From NCBI RefSeq assembly GCF_009904055.1, contig NZ_WYDP01000017.1:1-64000 (forward strand): a stretch of 64,000 nucleotides of DNA, written 5' to 3'. The stretch comes from Rubellimicrobium sp. CFH 75288 (GTDB taxonomy: Bacteria > Pseudomonadota > Alphaproteobacteria > Rhodobacterales > Rhodobacteraceae). The notes beneath the pieces were generated by a model that searched no databases, was not told the DNA's origin, and saw nothing but the letters and a program-made list of their open reading frames with translations. This document shows, one piece after another, positions 1 through 8,410 of the stretch. Position numbers and translations under genes: made by a program. How positions within the stretch are numbered: position 1 is the stretch's first letter; every line of letters starts with the position of its first letter.

Positions 1-1
1 C

Positions 2-25
2 GTCGTCTCCAAGATCCTGGCGTAA
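2..25 (+). CDS. C-terminal tail of an upstream gene (partial)
   Basis: The first bases read in frame as VVSKILA followed by a TAA stop and then a strong terminator. This is the last seven codons of a gene lying mostly outside the window. Too little is present to identify it; the reading rests only on the open frame, the stop and the terminator position. Confidence 0.45.
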   Translation, partial: VVSKILA

Positions 26-48
26 AGCCCTTCCGGGCCGCCGTCGCG

Positions 49-72
49 AAGGGCGCCTCCGGGCGCCCTTTT
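49..72 (+). terminator. Rho-independent terminator
   Basis: A perfect 9-bp stem (AAGGGCGCC at 49-57, GGCGCCCTT at 62-70) with a TCCG tetraloop runs into TTTT. It lies 23 nt after the stop of the gene entering from the left, so it ends that transcript and insulates the DUF533 gene. Confidence 0.8.
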
Positions 73-141
73 GCCGTTCCCCCTTGGGCCGGCGCATCGC
101 CGCCCTATCTTCCTCGGGCCTGAAACCAAGGGAGAGGGCCC

Positions 142-837
142 ATGCCCGAAGCGACCATCCGATCCTATCTCGACCGCCTGCTGGGCGAAGGCGGCCTCGA
201 CCGCCTCCTGCAGGAAGGGCGCACGCTGGCGCAGAAGGGCGAGGAGGCCGCCGCCCAGCGCCTCGGCATCGCCGACGACCCCGCCGCGCGCGAGCGGATG
301 CGCCAGGCGGGTCTGGCCGGCGGCGCGGCGCTCGGCGTGGCGGCCATGCTGCTCGGCGGGCGCCGGCGCAACACCTTCTCGCGCAACGCGCTCCTCGTGG
401 GCGGCCTCAGCGCGCTGGGCAAGATCGCCTTCGACGCCTGGCAGAACAAGGGCGCGCAGGTCCGCGCACTGGCCGATCTCTCCGAGGACGAGGGCGAGGC
501 GCGGGCGCGCACCCTGCTCTTTGCGCTCGTCGCCGCCGCCAAGGCCGACGGCCATATTGACGACGAGGAGCATTCCGCCATCGAGGCCGAGCTCGAGGAC
601 GCGCCAGAGGCCGTCAAGGCCCTGATGGGAGAGGCCATGGCGCGTCCCGCCGATCCCGAGGCGATCGCCGCCATGGTCCGCGACGAGGCCGAGGGCCGCG
701 AGGTCTATGCCGCCTCCGCGCTGCTCTGCGGGCGCGACCACCCCGACGAGCAGAACTACCTCGACCGCCTCGCCCGTGCGCTGGGCCTGTCGGACGAGGA
801 AGCGCGGCGCATCGAGGGCGGGCTCCACGCGGCCTGA
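142..837 (+). CDS. DUF533 / TerB-fold inner-membrane protein (YebE-like)
   Basis: A 231-residue protein. The N-terminal half is charged and helical. A Gly/Ala-rich hydrophobic stretch around residues 54-72 could be a membrane anchor. The C-terminal half (about 115-231) is the all-helical tellurite-resistance TerB-like fold with the acidic KADGHIDDEE motif typical of DUF533 proteins such as E. coli YebE. The molecular function of the family is unknown; related TerB proteins bind metals and sit at the membrane. The ATG at 142 follows GGGAGAGGG and is preferred to the upstream out-of-frame ATGs. The gene stands alone, between the upstream terminator and tRNA-Trp. Confidence 0.85.
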   Translation: MPEATIRSYLDRLLGEGGLDRLLQEGRTLAQKGEEAAAQRLGIADDPAARERMRQAGLAGGAALGVAAMLLGGRRRNTFSRNALLVGGLSALGKIAFDAWQNKGAQVRALADLSEDEGEARARTLLFALVAAAKADGHIDDEEHSAIEAELEDAPEAVKALMGEAMARPADPEAIAAMVRDEAEGREVYAASALLCGRDHPDEQNYLDRLARALGLSDEEARRIEGGLHAA

Positions 838-863
838 CCGCCGGGGGTCCCGACCCTCTTGAA

Positions 864-892
864 CCCCGTCCCGCCTCGGGCTAGGGACGGGG
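864..892. terminator. Hairpin between the DUF533 gene and tRNA-Trp
   Basis: A 9-bp perfect stem (CCCCGTCCC at 864-872, GGGACGGGG at 884-892) with an 11-nt loop lies after the DUF533 stop and 6 nt before the tRNA. There is no U-tract, so it could be a weak terminator or a structure used in processing the tRNA 5' end. Confidence 0.35.
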
Positions 893-898
893 CGGCAC

Positions 899-974
899 AG
901 GGGTATAGCTCAGCCGGTAGAGCGACGGTCTCCAAAACCGTAGGTCGCGGGTTCGAATCCTGCTGCCCCTGCCA
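899..974 (+). tRNA. trnW: tRNA-Trp (anticodon CCA)
   Basis: A complete cloverleaf can be read. The acceptor stem AGGGGTA (899-905) pairs with TGCCCCT (964-970), with discriminator G at 971 and an encoded CCA at 972-974. The D-arm contains AGCTCAGCCGGTAGAGC. The anticodon loop is CTCCAAA with anticodon CCA for tryptophan. The T-arm has the canonical GGTTCGAATCC. The tRNA ends exactly where the stop codon of the opposite-strand sodium channel gene begins. The usual secE-nusG neighbours are not downstream here. Confidence 0.97.
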
Positions 975-1814
975 TCACTCCGGCCCGCCGCGCGCGGCGC
1001 GCCGGGGCGCCTCGCCCCCCAGATGCCGCTCGATCGCGCGCAGCCGCGCCACCATCTCCTCGCGCCAGGCATCCTCGGCGGCCTTGCTTTCCTCCTGCGC
1101 GGCATCCTGCATCGCGTTGACCACCAGCCCCACGAGCAGGTTCAGCACGGCAAAGGTCGTCACCAGGATGAAGGGCACAAAGAAGGCCCAGGCGAAGGGA
1201 TGCACCTCCATGACGGGCCGCACGATCCCCATGGACCACGATTCCAGCGTCATCACCTGAAACAGCGTATAGGCCGACGCGCCGATCGAGCCGAACCATT
1301 CGGGATGCGTCGCCCCGAACAGCTTGGTCGCCATTACCGCGCCCACATAGAAGATCAGCGCGATCAGCAGGAACACCGACCCCATCCCCGGCAGGGCCCT
1401 CACGAACCCGTCCACCACGCGGCGCAGCGCCGGCGCCATCGAGATCAGCCGCAGCACCCGCAGCACCCGCAGCGCGCGCAGCACCGTCAACCCCTGCCCC
1501 ACCGGCGCGAGGCTCACCCCCACCACGGCGAGATCGAACAGGTTCCAGCCGGAGCGGAAGAAGCGCAGCCCGAAGGCCCAGAGCTTGATCGCGATCTCCG
1601 CCACGAAGATCGACAGGCACAGCGCATCGAGCGCAAGGATGAGCCGGCCGGCCACCGCCATGATGCGTGGGCTGGTCTCGAGGCCCAGAAGCACGGCGTT
1701 GAACAGGATCACCGCCATGATCGCCCGCCGGACGGGCGGGCTCTCGATCCACCAGGCGGCCCGCTCGCGCAGACCCGTTCCCCCCTCGCGCTCCGGCCCG
1801 GCGGCCCCGCTCAT
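975..1814 (-). CDS. Bacterial voltage-gated sodium channel (BacNav / NaChBac type)
   Basis: A 279-residue single-domain ion channel, the usual length of the tetrameric bacterial Nav family. The S1-S3 helices are followed by an S4 voltage sensor with four arginines every third residue (R113, R116, R119, R122). The pore region carries TLESWSMG at 189-196. The Leu-Glu-Ser-Trp-Ser core is the sodium-selective filter of NaChBac/NavAb-type channels. The S6 helix (about 205-233) is followed by an acidic then basic helical tail that fits the tetramerising coiled coil. The ATG at 1814 precedes the first helix with a short cytoplasmic leader. It is convergent with tRNA-Trp, with zero spacing. Confidence 0.93.
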   Translation of the reverse strand: MSGAAGPEREGGTGLRERAAWWIESPPVRRAIMAVILFNAVLLGLETSPRIMAVAGRLILALDALCLSIFVAEIAIKLWAFGLRFFRSGWNLFDLAVVGVSLAPVGQGLTVLRALRVLRVLRLISMAPALRRVVDGFVRALPGMGSVFLLIALIFYVGAVMATKLFGATHPEWFGSIGASAYTLFQVMTLESWSMGIVRPVMEVHPFAWAFFVPFILVTTFAVLNLLVGLVVNAMQDAAQEESKAAEDAWREEMVARLRAIERHLGGEAPRRAARGGPE

Positions 1815-1896
1815 GCCCCCTCTCCCCTGCTGTCCTGCCGGTCCCTATGCTGTGCCCCGGCCGTTCGCGCAACCGCGCCGCGGCCGGACTGGGGCC

Positions 1897-2919
1897 TCAC
1901 TCGGCGGCCGGACGCGGGGCCGGGGGCACGGCCGCCGGCTCCAAGGCTTCGGCCACCCCGCCGCGCGTCTTCCACAGCGACCAGGCCACGCCCGTGCCCA
2001 GGATGGCGAAGGTGATGCCCAGCGACCAGGCGGCGGGGAACTTCTCCCAGCCCATCAGGTCGGCGACGAAAACCTTGGAGCCGATGAAGACCAGCAGCAG
2101 CGAGAGCGCGTATTTCAGGTAGTGGAAGCGGTGCATGATCGCCGAGAGCGCAAAGAACAGCGCCCGCAGCCCCAAAATCGCGAAGATGTTCGAGGTATAG
2201 ACGATGAACGGGTCGGTGGTGATCGCGAACACGGCTGGAATCGAATCGACCGCAAAGATCAGGTCCGCGATCTCGATCAGCACCAGTGCCAGGAACAGCG
2301 GCGTGGCATAGCGCACGAGCCGCCCCGTCGCCGGGTCGGGGCGGCGGACGAAGAAGCGGTTGCCCTCGATCTCGTCCGTGACCCGCATCCGCCCCTTCAG
2401 GAACCGCAGCACCGGGTTCTGCGAGACGTCCATCTCCTCGTCGCCCGAGAAGAGCATCTTGATCCCTGTAAAGACCAGGAATACCGCGAACAGGTAGAGC
2501 ACCCAGTGATATTGCGCGACGATCGTGGCCCCCAGCCCGATCATCGTGCCGCGCAGCACGATCACGCCCAGGATGCCCCAGAACAGGACCCGGTGCTGGT
2601 ACAGGCGAGGAATCGCGAAATAGCTGAAGATCAGCGCGATGACGAAGACGTTGTCCATCGCCAGCGTCTTCTCGACCACAAAGGCCGTGAGGTAGAGCTT
2701 GGCCTCCTCGGCCCCGATCCGCCACAGCACGAAGCCCGAGAAGGCCACGCCCAGGACGATGTACATGGCCGACAGCCGCAGGCTCTCGCCCACGCCGATC
2801 TCGTGGTCCTTGCGGTGCAGCACGCCCAGGTCGAAGGCGAGCAGCGCCAGCACGATGCCGATGAACAGCAGCCACATCCAGACGGGCTTGCCCATCCAGA
2901 GAGCGAACAGGAATTCCAT
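1897..2919 (-). CDS. TerC/Alx family integral membrane protein
   Basis: A 340-residue polytopic protein of the TerC family (PF03741). The two diagnostic acidic membrane motifs are present: EKTLAMDNVFVI around residues 83-94 and the later EIADLIFAVDSIPAVFAI around 215-233. A cytoplasmic loop lies between them, and the C-terminus is Pro/Ala-rich. E. coli Alx and B. subtilis MeeF/YceF-type homologues are linked to manganese handling and metallation of exported proteins; a metal role here is by homology only. It sits upstream of the sodium channel on the same strand, with an 82-nt gap. I looked for a yybP-ykoY manganese riboswitch upstream and saw none. Confidence 0.93.
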   Translation of the reverse strand: MEFLFALWMGKPVWMWLLFIGIVLALLAFDLGVLHRKDHEIGVGESLRLSAMYIVLGVAFSGFVLWRIGAEEAKLYLTAFVVEKTLAMDNVFVIALIFSYFAIPRLYQHRVLFWGILGVIVLRGTMIGLGATIVAQYHWVLYLFAVFLVFTGIKMLFSGDEEMDVSQNPVLRFLKGRMRVTDEIEGNRFFVRRPDPATGRLVRYATPLFLALVLIEIADLIFAVDSIPAVFAITTDPFIVYTSNIFAILGLRALFFALSAIMHRFHYLKYALSLLLVFIGSKVFVADLMGWEKFPAAWSLGITFAILGTGVAWSLWKTRGGVAEALEPAAVPPAPRPAAE

Positions 2920-3082
2920 GCCGCGGGCCCTTCCCCTCGCAGGCGGCCCGATCCGACCCGTCCGGGGGCCGCAGGACCGCGAATGAGATCCGTGTCACGG
3001 TCCGACATGGCGACGCCCCGAGGGCAGCGTCGTCAGAGGGGCCCGGCCCGCCGGCCCCATGTGGAGCAGAGCTGCCCGCGGT

Positions 3083-3943
3083 TCAAGACCCCCCTTCCGC
3101 GGCCAGGATGGCCCGCAGCCCCTCGCGATAGGTGGGATAGCGCGGCTGCCAGCCCAGCTCCGCCTTGGCGCGGGCGTTGCTCACGCGCTTGCTCTCGGCA
3201 TAGAAGCTGCGCCCCATGGGCGACAGCGCGGCCTCCTCCCAGGCGACTTCCGGTGGGGGCGGCAGGCCCAGAAGGCGCGCGGCTTCCCCGATCACGTCTC
3301 CCGGTGGCGCGGGCTCGTCGTCGCAGAGGTTGTAGACCGCGCCCGGCCGGGGCCGCGCGATCGACAGGCGCAAAGCCGCGGCGATGTCGTCGCGGTGGAT
3401 GCGCGAGAAGACCTGCCCCGGCTTGGCGATGCGCTGCGCCGTGCCGCGGCGGACCTTCTCGAACGGCCCCCGCCCCGGCCCGTAGATCCCCGCCAGGCGA
3501 AAGACGTGCAGCGGCAGGCCCGGCACCGCGCCCCAGGCCGCCTCGGCCGCGACGCGCCATCGGCCGCGCTCGGTCGCGGGCCGAAGGGGGCTCTCCTCGT
3601 CTACCCATTCCCCGCCCCGGTCGCCATAGACCCCCGTGGTGGAGAGATACCCAGCCCAGGCGAGGCGCCCCGCCGCCTCCGCCACCGCCGCCCCCTCCGC
3701 CCGCAGGACCGGGCAGCCCTCCGCATCGGGCGCGACCGAGACCAGAAGATGCGTGGCCCGCCCCAGCAGCGCGCCCAGATCGCTTCCCGGCCAAGGCACG
3801 GCCTCCGCCCCGGTCGCGCGGATCTCCGCCAGCCGTTCGGGGCTGCGCGCCGTGCCGATCACGCCCCAGCCCTCGGCCAGCAGCAGCGCCCCCAGCGCGC
3901 GCGCCGAATAGCCGTGGCCCACCGACAGCAGGACCGGCCTCAT
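3083..3943 (-). CDS. SDR-type NAD(P)-dependent epimerase/reductase (YeeZ-like)
   Basis: A 286-residue Rossmann protein of the atypical/extended SDR group. An N-terminal GHGYSA nucleotide-binding loop lies at 9-14. A YLSTTGVYG strand near residue 98 takes the place of the catalytic Ser/Thr region, and HVFRLAGIYGPGR near residue 150 is typical of YeeZ-like epimerases. No canonical YxxxK pair is obvious, so the reaction cannot be assigned. Its ATG overlaps the stop of the upstream DUF1810 gene by ATGA, so it is the last gene of a coupled operon alkB-DUF1810-epimerase. Confidence 0.85.
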   Translation of the reverse strand: MRPVLLSVGHGYSARALGALLLAEGWGVIGTARSPERLAEIRATGAEAVPWPGSDLGALLGRATHLLVSVAPDAEGCPVLRAEGAAVAEAAGRLAWAGYLSTTGVYGDRGGEWVDEESPLRPATERGRWRVAAEAAWGAVPGLPLHVFRLAGIYGPGRGPFEKVRRGTAQRIAKPGQVFSRIHRDDIAAALRLSIARPRPGAVYNLCDDEPAPPGDVIGEAARLLGLPPPPEVAWEEAALSPMGRSFYAESKRVSNARAKAELGWQPRYPTYREGLRAILAAEGGS

Positions 3944-4356
3944 GGCTCCTCCAGCATTCCCTGCGTCCGCGCGCAGGGCTCGCCGTCGAAGAACGCCTCG
4001 AGCAGGGCCGCGAATTCGGGCGGCGCGCCGGGCAGGCTTGCGAACAGCGTGGCCGAGGAGCGCAGCTTGAGCGCGTCCACCGCGCCCAGCACGTCCTCCG
4101 CCCGCCGGCCCCGGTTCTCCAGCATCGCGCGCGCGGCCTCGACCAGGCGCGGGCCCAGTCGCGGGTCGCGCAGGAACGCCTCCGCCTCCGCCCGGTCCGC
4201 GATCCCGTAAAGGCGCGCCGTCTCCGACCGGCCGAGCCCCCGCAGCTGCGGAAAGACCCACCACATCCAGTGCCCCCGCTTGGCCCCCGCGCGCAGCTCG
4301 GCCAGCGCCTGCGCATGGGTGGCCTCCAGCGGGCCCACGAAGCGCCCGAGGCTCAT
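3940..4356 (-). CDS. DUF1810 family protein
   Basis: A 138-residue protein. The HWMWWVFPQLRGLG stretch near residues 29-42, and the ALKLRSSATLF region near 94-104, are the hallmarks of DUF1810 (PF08837), a family related to the calpastatin-like Ydr/YdfI proteins of unknown function. Both ends overlap neighbours by ATGA (start with the AlkB stop, stop with the epimerase start), so the three genes are almost certainly co-translated. The start at 4356 is chosen on that coupling and on the conserved N-terminus, which starts a few residues after Met. Confidence 0.88.
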   Translation of the reverse strand: MSLGRFVGPLEATHAQALAELRAGAKRGHWMWWVFPQLRGLGRSETARLYGIADRAEAEAFLRDPRLGPRLVEAARAMLENRGRRAEDVLGAVDALKLRSSATLFASLPGAPPEFAALLEAFFDGEPCARTQGMLEEP

Positions 4357-4988
4357 GTCACCACCCGCAGCGTCAGGTTGATCCGCCCGCCCCCCGGCAC
4401 GAGGTCGCTCGAGCCCTCCCGCACCCGGTCGATCCCGTGAAAGGCGAGCCGCCCTGCCCCTGCCATCACCGCCACGTCGCCCGACCGCAGCCAGACCGAG
4501 CGCGTGGGCCCGCCCCGCACGAGGCCGCCCACCCGGAACAGCGCCTCGTCGCCAAGCGAGATCGACAGGACGGGCTGGCCGGGATCGGCCTCGTCGGCGT
4601 CGCGGTGCATCCCCATCCGCGCCCGGCCGCGATAGAGGTTGACGAGGCAGCATTCCGGCGCCCGCGCCCCCGGGCACAGCGCCTCCCACACCGCCAGGAC
4701 CGAGGGCGGGATCGCCGGCCAGGGCCGCCCCGTCACCGGATGGCGCCGCTCGTAGCGATAGCCCCGCCGGTCGGAGACCCAGCCCCATTCCCCGGCCGCG
4801 CTCATGCCCACGCTCATGGGCTTGCCCCAGGGGGTGACCGGGTGAACGGGTGGCGCTTCGTCCAGCACCGCCAGGATGTCGTGGAGGACCCGCTCCTGCG
4901 CCGCCCGGTCGAGCCAGCCCGGCCGGACGACGACGCCGCCCAGTTCGATCGTCTCGCCCTCGGGTCCGCCCGGACGGGGTGGTGGCAT
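4353..4988 (-). CDS. alkB: AlkB-type 2-oxoglutarate/Fe(II) dioxygenase (DNA/RNA dealkylation)
   Basis: A 211-residue AlkB protein, matching E. coli AlkB in length. Iron ligands are visible as H128 and D130 (MHRDAD) and H184 (AFHGID). The 2-oxoglutarate-binding R-x5-R is R202/R208 in RINLTLR. The enzyme oxidatively removes methyl groups such as 1-methyladenine and 3-methylcytosine from nucleic acid. It is the first gene of a three-gene coupled operon, transcribed divergently from dnaK across a 178-nt spacer. No Ada box or linked ada gene is seen. The start at 4988 follows the GGAGACG sequence. Confidence 0.93.
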   Translation of the reverse strand: MPPPRPGGPEGETIELGGVVVRPGWLDRAAQERVLHDILAVLDEAPPVHPVTPWGKPMSVGMSAAGEWGWVSDRRGYRYERRHPVTGRPWPAIPPSVLAVWEALCPGARAPECCLVNLYRGRARMGMHRDADEADPGQPVLSISLGDEALFRVGGLVRGGPTRSVWLRSGDVAVMAGAGRLAFHGIDRVREGSSDLVPGGGRINLTLRVVT

Positions 4989-5029
4989 GGTCTCGTCTCC
5001 TGCTCTGCTGCTGCAGGGCGGGGCCGACC

Positions 5030-5061
5030 GTTGCAGCCCCACAAGCCCCTCCCTATATAGC
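5030..5061 (+). promoter_or_regulatory. Candidate heat-shock (sigma-32) promoter of dnaK
   Basis: GTTGCAG at 5030-5036 and CCTATATAG at 5052-5060 resemble the alphaproteobacterial RpoH pattern CTTG - 17 to 18 nt - CyTATnT. It lies about 105 nt upstream of the dnaK ATG and is the only AT-rich patch in the alkB-dnaK spacer. The -10 match is good; the -35 has G instead of C at its first position. Confidence 0.5.
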
Positions 5062-5166
5062 CTCCGTCCCGGACGGAACCGCTTGCGGACCCGTGCGGAA
5101 TCCTGCCAACCAGGGGTGCCTCGGCGGAGGGCCCCCGTATCAGTATCGCCTGAAAGGGATGTGATC

Positions 5167-7080
5167 ATGGCCAAAGTCATCGGGATCGACCTCGGCACCA
5201 CGAATTCCTGCGTCGCCATCATGGAAGGGTCCAAGCCCCGCGTGATCGAGAACGCCGAGGGCGCCCGCACGACCCCCTCCATCGTCGCCTTCACCGAAGG
5301 GGGCGAACGTCTCGTCGGCCAGCCGGCCAAGCGCCAGGCGGTGACGAATTCCGAAAACACCATCTTTGCCGTCAAGCGCCTGATCGGCCGCCGGGTGGAC
5401 GACCCCGAAGTGCAGAAGGACAAGAAGCTCGTCCCCTACAAGATCGTGGACGGCGGCAACGGCGACGCCTGGGTGGAGGTGCGCGGCCAGAAGTATTCGC
5501 CCTCCCAGATCTCGGCCTTCATCCTGCAGAAGATGAAGGAAACGGCCGAGGCCTTCCTCGGCGAGGAGGTCAGGCAGGCCGTCATCACCGTGCCCGCCTA
5601 TTTCAATGACGCCCAGCGCCAGGCGACCAAGGACGCGGGCAAGATCGCCGGCCTTGAGGTGCTGCGCATCATCAACGAGCCCACCGCCGCCGCGCTGGCC
5701 TACGGGCTCGACAAGAAGGACAGCAAGACCATCGCCGTCTATGACCTCGGCGGCGGGACCTTCGACGTCACCATCCTCGAGATCGACGACGGCCTGTTCG
5801 AGGTGAAGTCCACCAACGGGGACACGTTCCTCGGGGGCGAGGATTTCGACATGCGCATCGTCAACTACCTCGTGGACGAGTTCCGCAAGGAGCACGGGGT
5901 GGACCTCTCCAAGGACCGCATGGCGCTGCAGCGGCTCAAGGAGGCGGCCGAGAAGGCCAAGATCGAGCTGTCGAGCACCCAGCAGACCGAGATCAACCAG
6001 CCCTTCATCTCCATGGGCCAGAACGGCCAGCCGCTGCACATGGTGATGAAGCTCACCCGCGCCAAGCTGGAATCGCTGGTGGCCGATCTCATCAAGAAGA
6101 CGATCGACCCGTGCAAGGCCGCGCTCAAGGATGCGGGCGTGACCACCGCCGACATCGACGAGGTGGTGCTGGTGGGCGGCATGACGCGGATGCCCAAGGT
6201 CATCGAGGAGGTGACGAAGTTCTTCGGCAAGGAGCCGCACCGGGGCGTCAACCCCGACGAGGTCGTGGCGATGGGCGCCGCGATCCAGGCCGGTGTGCTG
6301 CAGGGCGACGTCAAGGACGTGGTGCTGCTCGACGTCACGCCGCTCTCGCTGGGGATCGAGACGCTGGGGGGCGTGTTCACGCGGCTCATCGACCGCAACA
6401 CGACCATTCCCACCAAGAAGAGCCAGATCTTCTCCACCGCCGAGGACAACCAGAACGCGGTGACGATCCGCGTCTTCCAGGGCGAGCGCGAGATGGCCGC
6501 GGACAACAAGCTGCTCGGCCAGTTCAACCTCGAGAACATCCCGCCCGCGCCGCGCGGCATGCCCCAGATCGAGGTGACCTTCGACATCGACGCCAACGGC
6601 ATCGTGTCGGTTTCCGCGCGCGACAAGGGCACCGGCAAGGAGCAGAAGATCACCATCCAGGCCTCGGGCGGCCTGTCGGATGCCGAGATCGAGCGCATGA
6701 TCAAGGACGCCGAGGCCAATGCCGAGGCCGACCGCAAGCGCCGCGAGCTCGTGGAAGCCAGGAACCAGGCCGAATCGCTGATCCACACCACGGAGAAGCA
6801 GATCCAGGAGCACGGCTCCAAGGTGGACCCCTCCACCGTCGAAGCGATCGAACTGGCCATCGCCGCCCTCAAGGACGAGATCGAGGGCGACAACGTGGCC
6901 AAGATCCGCTCGGGCATCCAGAACGTGACCGAGGCCGCGATGCGCCTGGGCGAGGCGATCTACAAGGCCCAGGGCGCTGAGGCCGACGGGGCGACGTCCG
7001 CCTCGGGCCGCCCGGCCGACGAGGACGGGATCGTGGATGCCGATTTCGAGGATCTGGGCGAGGACAGGAGGGGCCGCTGA
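5167..7080 (+). CDS. dnaK: Molecular chaperone DnaK (Hsp70)
   Basis: A 637-residue Hsp70. The N-terminal ATPase begins [17 protein letters not shown]. It has the phosphate loops and the [13 protein letters not shown]-type signature, then a substrate-binding domain with the [16 protein letters not shown] hinge. An acidic C-terminus ends in [13 protein letters not shown]. It refolds and holds client proteins with DnaJ (next gene) and GrpE (43.5 kb). The ATG at 5167 follows AAAGGGATG and gives the standard N-terminus. The gene is preceded by a sigma-32-like promoter and followed by an intrinsic terminator, so part of the transcript likely stops before dnaJ. Confidence 0.98.
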   Translation: MAKVIGIDLGTTNSCVAIMEGSKPRVIENAEGARTTPSIVAFTEGGERLVGQPAKRQAVTNSENTIFAVKRLIGRRVDDPEVQKDKKLVPYKIVDGGNGDAWVEVRGQKYSPSQISAFILQKMKETAEAFLGEEVRQAVITVPAYFNDAQRQATKDAGKIAGLEVLRIINEPTAAALAYGLDKKDSKTIAVYDLGGGTFDVTILEIDDGLFEVKSTNGDTFLGGEDFDMRIVNYLVDEFRKEHGVDLSKDRMALQRLKEAAEKAKIELSSTQQTEINQPFISMGQNGQPLHMVMKLTRAKLESLVADLIKKTIDPCKAALKDAGVTTADIDEVVLVGGMTRMPKVIEEVTKFFGKEPHRGVNPDEVVAMGAAIQAGVLQGDVKDVVLLDVTPLSLGIETLGGVFTRLIDRNTTIPTKKSQIFSTAEDNQNAVTIRVFQGEREMAADNKLLGQFNLENIPPAPRGMPQIEVTFDIDANGIVSVSARDKGTGKEQKITIQASGGLSDAEIERMIKDAEANAEADRKRRELVEARNQAESLIHTTEKQIQEHGSKVDPSTVEAIELAIAALKDEIEGDNVAKIRSGIQNVTEAAMRLGEAIYKAQGAEADGATSASGRPADEDGIVDADFEDLGEDRRGR

Positions 7081-7103
7081 GGGCACGGCCCCCGGACCGC
7101 GCC

Positions 7104-7134
7104 CGGCCGGCCCTCCGGGGCCGGCCGTTTCGTT
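7104..7134 (+). terminator. Intrinsic terminator between dnaK and dnaJ
   Basis: A perfect 10-bp stem (7104-7113 with 7118-7127) with a TCCG loop is followed by TTTCGTT. It lies 24 nt after the dnaK stop and 28 nt before the dnaJ start, so it would attenuate dnaJ relative to dnaK. Confidence 0.7.
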
Positions 7135-7162
7135 CGGCCCCCGGGCCTGAAAGGACGCGACG

Positions 7163-8314
7163 ATGGCGAAACGGGACTATTACGAGATCCTGGGCGTGCC
7201 CCGCGGCGCCTCCGCCGAGGAGGTCAAGAAGGCCTACCGGCGCAAGGCCAAGGAGCTGCACCCCGACCGCAACAAGGACGACCCCGAGGCCGAGAAGCGC
7301 TTCAAGGAGGTCTCGGAGGCCTACGACGTCCTCAAGGACGAGACCAAGAAGGCCGCCTATGACCGCTTCGGCCATGCCGCCTTCGAGGGGGGCATGGGCG
7401 GCGGTCCCCGCCCGGGCGCCGGCGGCTTCCGCGCCAACGGCGACTTCGCCTCGGCCTTCTCGGACGTGTTCGACGACCTGTTCGGCGACATCATGGGCGC
7501 GCGCGGCGCCCGCGCCCGCCAGGCGGCCCAACGCGGCAACGACCTGCGCTACAACCTGCGCATCACCCTCGAGGAGGCCTTTGCCGGCCTGCAGAAGACG
7601 ATCACCGTCCCGGCCGCCGTCACCTGCACGACCTGCCGCGGCACCGGCTCCGAGGGCGGGGCCGAGCCCCTGACCTGCCCCACCTGCGCGGGCCTGGGCA
7701 AGGTGCGCGCCCAGCAGGGCTTCTTCACCGTCGAGCGCACCTGCCCCACCTGCAACGGGCTCGGTCAGACGATCAAGAATCCCTGCCGGACCTGCCACGG
7801 GGCGGGGCGGGTGGAAAAGGAACGCCAGCTCTCCGTCACCATTCCCGCCGGGGTGGAGACGGGCACGCGCATCCGTCTGGCCGGCGAGGGCGAGGCCGGG
7901 CTGCGCGGCGGCCCGCCGGGCGATCTCTACATCTTCATCGAGGTGCGCGAGCATCCGATCTTCGTGCGCGACGGCGCCGACCTCCATTGCCGGGTGCCCG
8001 TCAGCATGACCACGGCCGCGCTCGGCGGCGACATCGAGGTGCCGACGATCGACGGCGGCCGCGCCCGCGTCCGCATCCCCGAAGGCTCGCAATCCGGCCG
8101 GCAGATGCGCCTGCGCGGCAAGGGCATGCCGCGGCTGCGCGGGCAGGACACGGGCGACATGTTCATCGAGCTCGCCGTCGAGACCCCGGTGAACCTGAGC
8201 CCCCGCCAGAAGGAGCTTCTGCGCGAGTTCGAGCGCCTGTCGGAGGAGAACAACCCCCAGAGCGCCGGGTTCTTCTCGGCCGTCAAGGGCTTCTGGGACT
8301 CGATGAAGGGCTGA
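7163..8314 (+). CDS. dnaJ: Hsp40 co-chaperone DnaJ
   Basis: A 383-residue full-length type I DnaJ. The J domain (1-70) carries HPD at 33-35. A Gly/Phe-rich linker follows (about 75-105). The cysteine-rich zinc domain then has four CxxCxGxG-like repeats ([32 protein letters not shown]), and the C-terminal client domain completes it. It stimulates DnaK ATP hydrolysis and delivers substrates. The ATG at 7163 has GAAAGGA upstream. A GC-rich hairpin after the stop may end the transcript. Confidence 0.98.
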   Translation: MAKRDYYEILGVPRGASAEEVKKAYRRKAKELHPDRNKDDPEAEKRFKEVSEAYDVLKDETKKAAYDRFGHAAFEGGMGGGPRPGAGGFRANGDFASAFSDVFDDLFGDIMGARGARARQAAQRGNDLRYNLRITLEEAFAGLQKTITVPAAVTCTTCRGTGSEGGAEPLTCPTCAGLGKVRAQQGFFTVERTCPTCNGLGQTIKNPCRTCHGAGRVEKERQLSVTIPAGVETGTRIRLAGEGEAGLRGGPPGDLYIFIEVREHPIFVRDGADLHCRVPVSMTTAALGGDIEVPTIDGGRARVRIPEGSQSGRQMRLRGKGMPRLRGQDTGDMFIELAVETPVNLSPRQKELLREFERLSEENNPQSAGFFSAVKGFWDSMKG

Positions 8315-8345
8315 GGCGGCGGGACCGGGCCGTGCACGGGACCCC

Positions 8346-8363
8346 GGCAGGCAGCCGCCTGCC
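8346..8363 (+). terminator. GC-rich hairpin downstream of dnaJ
   Basis: A perfect 7-bp stem GGCAGGC / GCCTGCC with an AGCC loop lies 31 nt after the dnaJ stop. It lacks a U-run, so termination is possible but not certain. Confidence 0.35.
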
Positions 8364-8372
8364 CCGCGCGCG

Positions 8373-8387
8373 TTAACCCTTTGTTAA
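8373..8387 (+). promoter_or_regulatory. Consensus CtrA-binding site upstream of radC
   Basis: TTAA at 8373-8376, exactly 7 nt, then TTAA at 8384-8387. Each half is embedded in GTTAAC. This is the full consensus TTAA-N7-TTAA of the alphaproteobacterial cell-cycle regulator CtrA. It lies 24-38 nt upstream of the radC ATG in a region otherwise almost devoid of A/T runs. Confidence 0.65.
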
Positions 8388-8410
8388 CCGCGGCCGTGCC
8401 AGGATCGGCC

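Noticed and set aside
2920-3082. Possible yybP-ykoY manganese riboswitch upstream of the TerC gene
   Set aside because: TerC/Alx genes are often under this switch, but I could not find its conserved AGUAGC and CUACCUG-type elements or a following hairpin in the 163-nt spacer.
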